64,000 nucleotides of DNA from Erythrobacter sp. NAP1 (GCF_000152865.1 NZ_CH672390.1:2023368-2087367), one strand, 5' to 3'. Shown: positions 34,539-42,837, counted from the first letter of the stretch. Program-made: numbers and translations. The notes: generated by a model not told the origin, from the letters alone.

Positions 34539-35759
34539 ATGTTCAATTCCACGCAATACCGCTTCGCCGCGGCTCTTTTTGTTACAAGCGGCCTCACCCT
34601 GCCGCTCGCTGCCGAGAGTACGACCTTTGTGTCGCCCGCTCAAAATCAGGCAGACGCCTCCTCTGTGGACGCCCAATCCGAGCTAGCCCGCTTCGCTCCG
34701 CAGTCCGAACTGCGCGAGCATCGTATCGATTACGAACATTGGGACGAGGCGCTCGAATGGCTCGTGGTGCCAATGGGTCCCTCAATCCGCGAAACTGCGC
34801 CGCGCGTCGATCCGCGCACTGGCACTCGCCGCACTTACGGCCACGAATCGCGCCTTCGCCTCGAAGGCAACCGGCTCGCATTTTCCTACATCACCCCTGA
34901 CATCAGGCAGGCGATCAGCGACTATCGGGCCGATCTTGAGCGGGTCGGCTCCGAGCTCGATATCTCAAGCCTGCCGCGCAACGAGCAGCTCGCCTACTGG
35001 CTGAACCTGCACAATGTCGCGATGGTTGAGGCGCTTTCGGGCGAGTATCCGATGGTCAAGCCAGATGACCGCACGTTCGGTCCGAACGAGACCGCGCTCG
35101 ACGATGCCAAACTGGTGACGGTCGCCGGCGTGCCGCTGTCGCCGCGTGATATCCGGGAAGGCATTGTCTACCCCAACTGGCGCGATCCGAAGGTCATCTA
35201 TGGCTTCTGGCGCGGTATCCTGGGGGGGCCATCGATCCAGCGGCTTGCCTTCAACGGCGCGAATGTCGACCCGCTCCTTGCTCTTTCGGCTGAGGACTTC
35301 GTCAATTCGCTTCGTGGTGTTGAGCGCTGGGGCGGCGCCTTGCGCGTGAGCCCAATATACGAGGAAGCCAAGCGCTTCTATTTCGAGGACAGCGAATATT
35401 TGCGCGCGCACTTGTCGCAATATGCACGTGACGAAGTGCGCGAGCTGGTGAGCGAGACCACAGAGGTCGCATACCGACCGCTCGAAACGGACCTCGCTGA
35501 TCTTTCGCGCGGTGAGCGTGAGCCGTCTTACACCAACCTTTGCGTCCAGCCCCCGGGCATGAATGGCGGTCAGCCCCCCGTCGTCGATGTCGCGAACTGC
35601 GCGACCACCCTCACCCGTACCAATCCCGCCATTCAAAGGCTGATGGCAGAGCGTGCCGAGAAGCTCGAGCGGGCGCGGCGTGCCGGTATTCGCACCGGTA
35701 TGGTGATCTTCGGCGATGGCCGATACGCCGAAGGCGAAGCGCCGCCCGAAGTCGAATAG
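34539..35759 (+). CDS. Exported DUF547-type protein, copy 4 of 4 (most divergent)
   Basis: A 406-aa paralogue with a signal peptide ending near LAAES. It keeps RNEQLAYWLNLHNVAMVEAL, SPRDIREGIVYPNWRDPKVIYGFW and RGILGGPSI, but has insertions near residues 170 and 330 (including a Cys-containing NLCVQPPGMNGG loop) and a changed tail, MVIFGDGRYAEGEAPPEVE. It has its own 110-bp leader and a strong terminator. The divergence suggests a different partner or ligand from copies 1-3. Confidence 0.8.
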   Translation: MFNSTQYRFAAALFVTSGLTLPLAAESTTFVSPAQNQADASSVDAQSELARFAPQSELREHRIDYEHWDEALEWLVVPMGPSIRETAPRVDPRTGTRRTYGHESRLRLEGNRLAFSYITPDIRQAISDYRADLERVGSELDISSLPRNEQLAYWLNLHNVAMVEALSGEYPMVKPDDRTFGPNETALDDAKLVTVAGVPLSPRDIREGIVYPNWRDPKVIYGFWRGILGGPSIQRLAFNGANVDPLLALSAEDFVNSLRGVERWGGALRVSPIYEEAKRFYFEDSEYLRAHLSQYARDEVRELVSETTEVAYRPLETDLADLSRGEREPSYTNLCVQPPGMNGGQPPVVDVANCATTLTRTNPAIQRLMAERAEKLERARRAGIRTGMVIFGDGRYAEGEAPPEVE

Positions 35760-35780
35760 TTTTTCGCCTGATCCTCGGCG

Positions 35781-35820
35781 GCCCCGCGCAACGTGACATG
35801 CTTTGCGCGGGGCTGTTTCG
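35781..35820 (+). terminator. Intrinsic terminator closing the DUF547 array
   Basis: GCCCCGCGCAA (35781-35791) pairs with TTGCGCGGGGC (35803-35813), followed by TGTTTCGTTT. Confidence 0.8.
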
Positions 35821-35858
35821 TTTGCCCACATGATCCTGCCGAAAGCCCGCCTCAAACC

Positions 35859-35874
35859 GGTTGCAAGTGCAACC
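35859..35874. promoter_or_regulatory. Dyad GGTTGC-AAGT-GCAACC upstream of the PLP enzyme
   Basis: A perfect inverted repeat with 6-bp arms and a 4-bp centre, about 135 bp before the start of the Cys/Met-metabolism enzyme. It could be an operator near the promoter of the leader transcript. Confidence 0.35.
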
Positions 35875-35910
35875 AGTGCGCGATAACTCCCGTTCAAAGG
35901 GCCGAGGGGA

Positions 35911-36007
35911 GAGGCGCTTCTGCGGAGGTTAGAAGCGGGTGCCCCGTTCGTCCTGCCAATCGGCTCCTGCCTTCCTGGGAGCGCTTTTTTAGGAAGGACG
36001 CTGCGCC
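35911..36007 (+). promoter_or_regulatory. Attenuator-like leader of the Cys/Met-metabolism enzyme
   Basis: Three elements fit a regulated leader. A hairpin CGCTTCT/AGAAGCG lies at 35915-35937. A terminator-like hairpin GCTCC/GGAGC with TTTTTT lies at 35963-35990. The terminator loop contains CCTTCCT (35970-35976), perfectly complementary to the ribosome-site region AGGAAGG (35991-35997). It does not match the SAM-II or SAH consensus as I remember them. Class is unknown. Confidence 0.5.
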
Positions 36008-37324
36008 ATGACTGACGCAATTGACGCCACCGACACGCCCACCCCTCGCCGCAAGCCCAAGCCAGAGCGCACCGAGATCGCAGGCCGCCCGCTGAAGCCA
36101 TCCACGCTGATGATGGGCCATGGCTATGACCCTGAGCTGTCGGAAGGCTCGCTCAAGGCGCCGATCTTCCTCACCTCGACCTTCGCATTCCCCAGCGCCG
36201 CCGACGGCAAGCGCCACTTCGAAGGCATCACCGGCAAGCGCCCGGGCGGCGCGGAGGGCCTCGTCTATTCGCGTTTCAATGGACCGAACCAGGAAATCCT
36301 CGAGGACCGGCTCGCGATCTGGGACGGCGCGGAAGATGCGCTGACATTTTCCAGCGGCATGACCGCGATCTGCATCCTGATGATGGCCTATGTCAGCCAG
36401 GGCGACGTGATCGTCCACTCGGGCCCGCTTTACGCCGCGTCCGAAGGCTTCGTTGCGAAAGTGCTTGCGAAGTTCGGCGTCACCTATGTCGACTTCCCCG
36501 CAGGCGCGTCGCCTGAAGAAATCGAGGAAGTGATAGAAAAGGCAAAGTGCCAGGCTGGCGAGAATGGCGGCCAGGTTGCGATGATCTACCTCGAAAGCCC
36601 GGGTAATCCGACCAATGCACTCGTCGATATCGAAGCAGTGAAGGCTGCGCGCGACAAGGTGCTGGGCAAGCCCTGCCCGATCGCAATCGACAACACGTTC
36701 CTTGGGCCATTGTGGCAGCGTCCGCTCGACCACGGCGCGGATATCGTTGCCTATTCGCTGACCAAATATGTCGGTGGCCATTCCGACCTCGTCGCAGGCT
36801 CGATTGCGGGCGCGAAAAAGTGGATGGACCCGGTGCGCGCGCTGCGCAACACGATGGGCGGCATCGTCGATCCAAACACCGCATGGATGCTCCTGCGCAG
36901 CCTCGAGACGGTCGAACTTCGCATGCAGCGTGCCGGAGAGAACGCGGCCAAGGTCTGCGCATTCCTCAAAGATCACCCCAAGGTCGAAGGCCTCGGCTAT
37001 CTCGGCATGATCGAGGATGAGCGCCAGCAGGACATCTACGACCGGCATTGCCTGGGTGCAGGCTCGACCTTCAGCGTTTTCCTGAAAGGCGGCGAGGCGG
37101 AGTGCTTCCGCTTCCTCGACAACCTCACCATCGCCAAGCTCGCAGTCAGCCTTGGCGGGACCGAGACGCTTGCGAGCCACCCGGCTTCGATGACTCACCT
37201 GTCTGTGCCGCATGCGCGCCGCCAGATGCTCGGCATTTCCGATAGCCTGGTGCGCATCAGCATCGGGATCGAGGACGCAGACGACCTCATCGCCGACTTC
37301 GAACAGGCGCTTGAGAAAGTCTGA
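36008..37324 (+). CDS. Cystathionine gamma-synthase / methionine gamma-lyase family PLP enzyme
   Basis: A 438-aa PLP-dependent enzyme of the Cys/Met metabolism family. Landmarks are the YSRFNGPN substrate-site segment, FSSGMTAI, the IYLESPGNPTN stretch, AIDNTF and the Schiff-base Lys253 in YSLTKYVGGHSD. Family members perform gamma-replacement or gamma-elimination on homoserine esters, cystathionine or methionine; sequence alone does not decide which. The N-terminal 30 residues are an extra Pro/Lys-rich extension. It stands behind an attenuator-like leader, as expected for a methionine-pathway gene. Confidence 0.88.
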   Translation: MTDAIDATDTPTPRRKPKPERTEIAGRPLKPSTLMMGHGYDPELSEGSLKAPIFLTSTFAFPSAADGKRHFEGITGKRPGGAEGLVYSRFNGPNQEILEDRLAIWDGAEDALTFSSGMTAICILMMAYVSQGDVIVHSGPLYAASEGFVAKVLAKFGVTYVDFPAGASPEEIEEVIEKAKCQAGENGGQVAMIYLESPGNPTNALVDIEAVKAARDKVLGKPCPIAIDNTFLGPLWQRPLDHGADIVAYSLTKYVGGHSDLVAGSIAGAKKWMDPVRALRNTMGGIVDPNTAWMLLRSLETVELRMQRAGENAAKVCAFLKDHPKVEGLGYLGMIEDERQQDIYDRHCLGAGSTFSVFLKGGEAECFRFLDNLTIAKLAVSLGGTETLASHPASMTHLSVPHARRQMLGISDSLVRISIGIEDADDLIADFEQALEKV

Positions 37325-37367
37325 CTGTCAGACTAAGCTTTCCCGTGAAAGTACGGGAGAGCTTCAC

Positions 37368-38198
37368 ATGAGTAAGTTTGAAAAGGTCTGTCTCGTGCTT
37401 GGCGCAGGCGCGGGGATCGGGGGGCATGTCGCCGCCCGCTTCGCACGTGAAGGGTATCACGCGGTCCTCGCACGCCGATCTGACGAGGAAGGTCTGGGCC
37501 GGCTTGTCAGCGCCATCGAGAGCGGCGGCGGCAGCGCCACCGGAATGATGGTCGATGCAAGCGAGGACGGCTCTATCGAGGACATGGTCGCCCGGATCGA
37601 GAGCGATATCGGGCCGATCGATACCGCGCTTTATAATCTGGGCGCGCAGATCGGGAACCGGCGCTTGCTGGATACGCCGCACAGGACGTTCGAGCTGGGT
37701 TGGCGGCTAGGGTGCTTCGGGCTGTTCCGGCTCGCTCACGCGATGTTCCCGGCGATGCTTGAGCGAGGTGGTGGGACGCTGCTTGTCACCTCGGCTACGG
37801 CAGCCGTGCGGGGCAATGCGGGGCAACACAGCCACGCCGCCGCGATGGGCGGTCGCCGGATGCTGTGCCAGACGATGAACGCTGAATTCGGGCCGCAGGG
37901 CATTCACGTTGCGCATGTAGTCGTCGACGGATCGGTCGATGCGCCTGACACGCTCGGCAAGCTGCTTGGCGACAAGTTCGATGCCTACAAGGCGTCAAAG
38001 GGCGAAGATGGCGTGCTCGACCCTGCGAACCTTGCCGACACTTACTGGCATCTCGCGCAGCAGCCTAGAAACTGCTGGACCCACGAAATCGATGTGCGTC
38101 CCTGGACCGACACACCGTGGTGGAACGACAATCCGCCAGCCGCGATCAACACCTCTGCACGCGACGGCAAGGCCGCGTTCGGAGGCGAGAAGGACTAA
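37368..38198 (+). CDS. Short-chain dehydrogenase-fold protein lacking the Tyr/Lys pair
   Basis: A 276-aa Rossmann-fold protein with the nucleotide motif LGAGAGIGGHVA and an SDR-like core (LYNLGAQ in place of NNAG, and LVTSATAAVRG). Where the catalytic YxxxK should follow, it reads QHSHAAAMGGRRM, with neither Tyr nor Lys. Related SDR-like proteins with FAAFAGAK-type replacements exist and are often just called SDR. It may be a binding protein or use another mechanism. GGGAGA stands 8 nt before the ATG. It follows the PLP enzyme by 43 bp. Confidence 0.78.
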   Translation: MSKFEKVCLVLGAGAGIGGHVAARFAREGYHAVLARRSDEEGLGRLVSAIESGGGSATGMMVDASEDGSIEDMVARIESDIGPIDTALYNLGAQIGNRRLLDTPHRTFELGWRLGCFGLFRLAHAMFPAMLERGGGTLLVTSATAAVRGNAGQHSHAAAMGGRRMLCQTMNAEFGPQGIHVAHVVVDGSVDAPDTLGKLLGDKFDAYKASKGEDGVLDPANLADTYWHLAQQPRNCWTHEIDVRPWTDTPWWNDNPPAAINTSARDGKAAFGGEKD

Positions 38199-38281
38199 GC
38201 TTCGATCAGGATTGACCGTAAGCCTGCTTTTTCAGGTTGCCTCAGACTGGCCTAGGCTCAGCGGCAGGGAGCACGTTCGTC

Positions 38282-38482
38282 CTATCGGCCTTTTGAGACA
38301 GGAGAAACGACCTCGCCAGGCCATCCCATATTGGACAGCCCGTTCTCAAATCGCCAGTCGGCTACCCTCTTCGCACGCGCTTCCAGCAGCTCGATTGCGA
38401 GACTGCGCTCGCGCAGCGAGCCAGAGCGATCGACCTTCATTGCGGCGAGCTGGTGATCGAACAGAAACTGGTTCATCGGCAT
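38282..38482 (-). CDS. Small hypothetical protein, 66 aa
   Basis: A short frame beginning MPMNQFLFDHQLAAM with a helical, charged middle (RERSLAIELLEARAKRVADW). The composition looks protein-like and codon use fits its neighbours, but no domain is recognised. The start is chosen from two close Met codons. Confidence 0.45.
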   Translation of the reverse strand: MPMNQFLFDHQLAAMKVDRSGSLRERSLAIELLEARAKRVADWRFENGLSNMGWPGEVVSPVSKGR

Positions 38483-38554
38483 CTCGGTGCACCCTTGCAA
38501 GAGGGAAGGAAGCGTGAGCCGGGAGGATGATTGCCCCCCGGCCCTGCGTTGTTG

Positions 38555-38809
38555 TCAGCCCTGCTGTTTGCTGGCCTGATTCTTCTGGTTCTGGCCGTCG
38601 CCCTGCTGGTGTTGCAGGTTCACGGCGGACTTCTTGCCGCCATCGACTTCCTTCGGTTCGTAGCTGTAACGCTGATCGACCTTCGGGACCTGACCTTCCT
38701 GTTGAAGGTCGGCCTTCTTGAACCTGAGCACGTCGCCGCCTTTCTCTGCGGTGATCGAGCCTGCGCCCATGCTACTGTCGTAGCTCTTGATTTTGCCAAA
38801 GTGTGCCAT
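38555..38809 (-). CDS. Cold-shock-domain-like small protein with Gln-rich tail
   Basis: An 84-aa protein. Residues 1-52 resemble a cold-shock domain: FGKIKSYDSSMGAGSITAEKGGDVLRFKKADL aligns with the usual KWFN..KGFGFI..E.GG.D.F sequence, but the aromatic RNP1 residues are largely replaced, so nucleic-acid binding may be weak. The last 20 residues are Gln/Asn/Lys-rich and probably disordered. Similar short proteins are common in Erythrobacter-like genomes. Confidence 0.7.
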   Translation of the reverse strand: MAHFGKIKSYDSSMGAGSITAEKGGDVLRFKKADLQQEGQVPKVDQRYSYEPKEVDGGKKSAVNLQHQQGDGQNQKNQASKQQG

Positions 38810-39036
38810 GTGTCATTCCTTCATACGAGTTTGCAGCGCGCCAGAATTGACCCGGCTGCGACTATGAGGCGGAACTGAAGGAAAGGGCTTTCGATGTAGA
38901 AAGCGATTACCGTCGATTACGACTGGTAGCTGATTAGTAGATGGCCATGCCGGGCCATGAATACAACAGCCGCCATCGCATTATATATTTGTGTGAACCA
39001 AGTCTGCGGTAAACGCCCGGTTTCGGGTAGGGCGGC

Positions 39037-39570
39037 CTAACCTTTCCACTCGCGTCGCTCTTCGGCAGCGCGCAGGACTTCATAAGCGACCTGGAGCTTC
39101 TGAAACTCCTGAGCGGCCTCCTCGTCTCCCGGTTTCACGTCAGGGTGCACCAGCTTGGCCTTGGCGCGGTAGGCTTTTTTGATCGCCGAAAAATCGGCAT
39201 CCGCCTCCAGCTCCAGCACATCGAGCGCGCGCATCTCATCTGCCGAGCGCGACCCATCGCCTGATCCGGTCCAGCCGTAATGCGAAGCCTCGGCATAGCC
39301 CGCGCTCTCGGCGCGCTCGGCCTTGGCGCGTTCTTCCTTCTGCTCCTTGTCGAGCCCTTCGAAATAGTCCCAGCCCTTGTTGTATTCAGCGGCGTGGGCC
39401 TGGCAGAAATACCAGCGGTCGGGACTGTTGGGTGACTTGGGCGCGGGACAGTCACCCGGCTCATCGCAGCCATGCCGGTCGCAGATGCGCACATTGGTTG
39501 TCTCGCGCGACGAGCCGTAGCCACGCCAGCGCGGGAAGCCCCAGTCATTCGAGCGACGCGCCTTAGGCAT
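39037..39570 (-). CDS. J-domain protein (DnaJ-like), C-terminal J domain
   Basis: A 177-aa protein whose last 65 residues form a J domain with the HPD motif (LVHPDVKPGDEEA) and the helix FQKLQVAYEVL. The N-terminal part carries two Cys-containing segments (RICDRHGCDEPGDC and WYFCQAHAAEYNKGW) that look like a small zinc knuckle. It should stimulate an Hsp70 ATPase, with the N-terminus selecting the client. This layout is widespread in Sphingomonadales and Rhodobacterales. Confidence 0.88.
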   Translation of the reverse strand: MPKARRSNDWGFPRWRGYGSSRETTNVRICDRHGCDEPGDCPAPKSPNSPDRWYFCQAHAAEYNKGWDYFEGLDKEQKEERAKAERAESAGYAEASHYGWTGSGDGSRSADEMRALDVLELEADADFSAIKKAYRAKAKLVHPDVKPGDEEAAQEFQKLQVAYEVLRAAEERREWKG

Positions 39571-39751
39571 GGCAGAAAGCGATTGGGCTGGGCTCGCGTG
39601 AGCAAATGTCGTTGGTCGGATAGATCACGCGCCTAACCTAGGGTCGGTGGCGCAGATTGCAAAGATGTGGAACCAGTTGCGATGTGAAATGTTGCATTGC
39701 AACTAAGCGTTCACTTCTTCGCTGCATATCGCAGCACTCAATCAGGACACG

Positions 39752-39904
39752 ATGAGCCAGCAACTGACCATATCCAGTCTGTTTTCAGCCCTCGCGCTGG
39801 TCTGCCTCGCGCTTGTCGCGCGGGTCGGAGCGGACCGCGACGTGCAGATCAGCGCTGCCGGTCCCGTGGCTCAGGTCATCTCTACAAGCTCAAGCGCGAA
39901 GTAA
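39752..39904 (+). CDS. Small single-helix protein, 50 aa
   Basis: A short frame starting MSQQLTISSLFSALALVCLA with one hydrophobic helix (residues 9-24) and a short polar tail. AGGA is just 4 nt before the ATG. The pattern suits a small membrane or exported peptide. It is convergent with pal. A dyad GTTGC-ATT-GCAAC at 39691-39703 lies in its upstream region. Confidence 0.5.
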   Translation: MSQQLTISSLFSALALVCLALVARVGADRDVQISAAGPVAQVISTSSSAK

Positions 39905-39912
39905 GCGCTCCA

Positions 39913-39958
39913 ACGCAAAAGCAAACGCCCGCCCCTCCCTATCGGGAGAGACGGGCGC
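39913..39958 (-). terminator. Terminator of the tol-pal operon
   Basis: On the minus strand CGCCCGTCTCTCCC pairs with GGGAGGGGCGGGCG over GATA (one mismatch), followed by TTTGCTTTTG. It lies directly after the pal stop. Confidence 0.75.
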
Positions 39959-39978
39959 ATGGTTCGTGATTATCGCGA

Positions 39979-40506
39979 TCAGTTGATGATGATGCTCGCG
40001 GCGCGGCGGTTCTGCGACCAGGCCGCAGGCGTTGAGGCAAGCGCGACAGGGCGCTCCTTGCCGTAGCTGACCGTGCGGATGCGGTTCGGCGACACGCCCA
40101 GGCTGACGAGGTAATTCTTCGCCGCATTGGCGCGCCGCTCACCAAGAGCAAGGTTGTATTCGCGCGTGCCGCGTTCATCGCAGTGGCCTTCGATGGTGAA
40201 GGTCAGCTGCGGGAAGCGTGCGAAGTACTGCGCCTGCGCCTGAAGCGCGGCAGCATCGGTGCTGTCGATGTTGAAGCGGTCGGTGTCAAAATAGATGACG
40301 CTCGACGATCCGACTGCGGCCTCGAAGTGACCCTGAGTGCCGGGAACGGGGCCAGTCGGAGCGGTCGGAGCCGGCGCCGGCGCCGGGGTCGGGGTCGAGA
40401 CCGGTGCGGGTGGAAGCTCTTCGGGAGCCTTCTTCGAACACGCGCCCAGCGCGAGAGCCGAGGTCATCAGGGCAACGGTGGCCGCTTTGGAAATGGAGAA
40501 AGTCAT
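39979..40506 (-). CDS. pal: Peptidoglycan-associated lipoprotein
   Basis: A 175-aa outer-membrane lipoprotein with lipobox LALGAC near residue 23, a Pro/Ala linker, and an OmpA-like domain (FDTDRFNID, IEGHCDERGTREYNLALGERRA) that binds peptidoglycan. It is the last gene of the Tol-Pal operon that maintains outer-membrane constriction at division. AGGAGA stands before the ATG at 40506; the longer open frame upstream has no signal sequence. Confidence 0.96.
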   Translation of the reverse strand: MTFSISKAATVALMTSALALGACSKKAPEELPPAPVSTPTPAPAPAPTAPTGPVPGTQGHFEAAVGSSSVIYFDTDRFNIDSTDAAALQAQAQYFARFPQLTFTIEGHCDERGTREYNLALGERRANAAKNYLVSLGVSPNRIRTVSYGKERPVALASTPAAWSQNRRAASIIIN

Positions 40507-40589
40507 ATCGGTGATCTCCTGTCTTTGAACCGGGCGGCAGAGCGCGCCGGTCAGGTTTAACCTTGTAAGTTGGTGAGGATAAAACGCAA

Positions 40590-42011
40590 TCAGGGCCGAA
40601 TAGGTCCCCATGCGGGATCCGACGCGTCCACCGGCGTCGGCAATCTCCTTTCGTTGCGACCCGTAAGGTCGACCTGCCATAGCGAGGACCGTCCCGCGTC
40701 GCGGGTGGTCCGGAAAAACTGGATGATTCGGCCATTGGGCGCCCATGTCGGGGCCTCGTCCTGCCAACCGTTAGTGAGGACGCGCAAGCTGCCCCCTGAT
40801 GGCGTCATGACGGCAACGTTGAAGTCGCCTGCAATGCGCGTGAAGGCGATCTGGTCGCCGCGCGGGCTCCATTCGGGCGTCGCGCAGCGGCCTCCGAAAA
40901 AGGTGATCCGGCGCTGGTTGGAACCGTCCGCATCCATGACATAGCATTGCTGCGTGCCCGAACGGTCGCTCTCGAACACGATCCGACGACCATCGGGCGA
41001 ATAAGAGCCGCCAATGTCGATCCCCGGCGTATCGGTCAGCCGCTCGCTGCGACCGCCCGTGACAGGCACGCGGTAGATGTCCGTGTTGCCCGCAACGGCC
41101 ATCGAATAGAGGATATGGCGCCCATCGGGCGACCAGCGCGGCGCAAGCGTCGGATTCTGGTTTTCGGTCACCAGCGTCTGCTGACCGCTGCCAATATCAT
41201 AGACATAGATGCGCGGGTTCCCGTCGACATAGGACAGGTAGAGGATCTTCGAATAATCGGGCGAATAGCGCGGGGTGAGCGCGGTTGCGCTGCCGAGGGT
41301 GAGGAAGCGGTGGTTCGCGCCGTCGCTGTCCATCACCGCGAGGCGCTTGACCCGGTTATCCTTGGGCCCGGTTTCCGCGATATAGGCGATGCGGCTGTCG
41401 AAGAACGGGCTCTCCCCCGTCAGACGTGCATAGATAAGGTCAGAGCATTTGTGTGCCGCGCGGCGCCAGTCTGCAGGCCTCACAACCCAGCCTTCGCGGA
41501 TGAGTTCGTCCTGAAGCGCGACGTCGTAGAGGTAGCAGCCCACCACCAGCCGATCGTCACCACGCGCGCGGACATAGCCGTGCACCAGCATCTCCGCCCC
41601 GCGCCCGGTCCAGCTCGACCAGCTGGGAGCAGTGATCTGCTGAAAGCGCGGTTCGGGGAGGCTGTCGGGACCGGTCGGCTTGAACAGGCCATTGTTGCGA
41701 AGGTTCGCGGTGATGACGCGCGCGATCTCGCGGCCAAGCGCTGCGGTGCCATCGCTGTTCGCAGGCGTCGGACGGTTGGAGTCGGTCGCGAAAGACGGGA
41801 TCGCGATACCGAGATCCTGCCAGTCGCTTTCGTCGGTCACGGTACCGCGCAGCGGGCCGAGTTCCTCGCCGTCACCGCCCTCGATCGCGATATCCTCGAC
41901 CTCGCCGCCTTCACCAAGCGGTTCGCCAAGGTCCTGATTCTGAGCGGTCGCTATCGACGCGGACGTGGCCATCAGGCCGGCGAGTAGGGTGACGAAAATC
42001 TTGGTCTTCAT
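40590..42011 (-). CDS. tolB: Tol-Pal system beta-propeller protein
   Basis: A 473-aa periplasmic protein with signal peptide MKTKIFVTLLAGLMATSAS..ATAQ, an N-terminal alpha/beta domain and a six-bladed propeller with repeated SPD motifs (PRYSPDYSKI, RWSPDGRHI, SYSPDGRRIVFESDR, WSPRGDQIAF). An acidic insert (GEGGEVEDIAIEGGDGEE) follows the signal peptide and is longer than in E. coli TolB. An open frame runs 217 codons further upstream but is only a shadow of tolA. Confidence 0.95.
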   Translation of the reverse strand: MKTKIFVTLLAGLMATSASIATAQNQDLGEPLGEGGEVEDIAIEGGDGEELGPLRGTVTDESDWQDLGIAIPSFATDSNRPTPANSDGTAALGREIARVITANLRNNGLFKPTGPDSLPEPRFQQITAPSWSSWTGRGAEMLVHGYVRARGDDRLVVGCYLYDVALQDELIREGWVVRPADWRRAAHKCSDLIYARLTGESPFFDSRIAYIAETGPKDNRVKRLAVMDSDGANHRFLTLGSATALTPRYSPDYSKILYLSYVDGNPRIYVYDIGSGQQTLVTENQNPTLAPRWSPDGRHILYSMAVAGNTDIYRVPVTGGRSERLTDTPGIDIGGSYSPDGRRIVFESDRSGTQQCYVMDADGSNQRRITFFGGRCATPEWSPRGDQIAFTRIAGDFNVAVMTPSGGSLRVLTNGWQDEAPTWAPNGRIIQFFRTTRDAGRSSLWQVDLTGRNERRLPTPVDASDPAWGPIRP

Positions 42012-42015
42012 GGGG

Positions 42016-42834
42016 TCAGAGCCTTCTGTTGAATTCCCATTCGAGGTCTTTCCAGCGATTGTAGAATTGCTCGGGCAAGTTGAAAGGGGCGGCAAGCTGG
42101 ACCGCGCGAATTGCGCGTTCGCAGTGCAGGCCCGCCTGTGGTCGGTTGCTGTCGGTGACGCTGCTCGACACGTTGCGGCAACGCGGGCGGCCTTTGAGGC
42201 TGCCGTCTTCGTTGAGTTGCCAAGTGACCACCGACTCCAGCAATTCCGCTTCAACGCCTGACGGCGCGTTCCAATGCGGACGAAGCTGGCGGGTGATCGC
42301 CGATGCCAATGCGGCCCGTTCGGCGCGGCCAAATGCTGCTGCCGGGGCGCTCGTCGCGTCGGTCTGAGTCGAGCTGCCCTGCCCTTCGAGGAAGTTGTCG
42401 CCGATGCGGCTGCCGCCTGCGGGCTGCTCGGCGCGGCGCTGTGAGGGTTGCTGGCGCGTTTCCTCTGGACGGCGACGGTCGCGGGTGTCGGGCGGCGCTT
42501 GTGTGCGTGGCTGAGTGCGAGACTGCGGGCGCGGCGGGGTTGGCGGCGCGGTTTCCTCGGCAGGCTCGGACGAAGCCTCCTGAGGCGGAGAAGGCACATC
42601 AGTAAGCGTCGGCGCAATCGCCGCGCGGCTTTCGGGCGTTGGATTGGGCGCTGTCGATTCAAGGCTAACCTCGGTCGCGAGACTTACCGCGACGCGTTGA
42701 GGTGGGGCGAAGGGTTCAGGCGCGAACAGGACCTGCGCGGCAAGCAACGCGACCAGCGCGCCGTGCAGCACGATCGCGGCGATCAGCCCGATCCTGTCTT
42801 CTCTCCTGAACGTGCTCTCTCCCATCTCTGCCAC
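42016..42834 (-). CDS. tolA: TolA-like energy-transducing protein
   Basis: A 272-aa protein with one N-terminal membrane helix (LIAAIVLHGALVALLAAQVLF), a Pro/Arg/Gln-rich periplasmic stalk, and a small C-terminal domain with ITRQLRPHWNAPSG and a Cys pair (CRNV, HCERAI). The position between tolR and tolB and the architecture identify TolA even though sequence similarity to E. coli is low. It links the TolQR motor to Pal/TolB. Confidence 0.9.
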   Translation of the reverse strand: MAEMGESTFRREDRIGLIAAIVLHGALVALLAAQVLFAPEPFAPPQRVAVSLATEVSLESTAPNPTPESRAAIAPTLTDVPSPPQEASSEPAEETAPPTPPRPQSRTQPRTQAPPDTRDRRRPEETRQQPSQRRAEQPAGGSRIGDNFLEGQGSSTQTDATSAPAAAFGRAERAALASAITRQLRPHWNAPSGVEAELLESVVTWQLNEDGSLKGRPRCRNVSSSVTDSNRPQAGLHCERAIRAVQLAAPFNLPEQFYNRWKDLEWEFNRRL

Positions 42835-42837
42835 TCG

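Noticed and set aside
35894..37213. 439-codon minus-strand frame opposite the PLP enzyme
   Set aside because: Antisense shadow; no domain features and it crosses the leader region.
42012..42662. 217-codon upstream extension of tolB
   Set aside because: The residues are low-complexity Arg/Pro/Ser typical of the wrong frame of tolA, and tolB has its own signal peptide at 42011.
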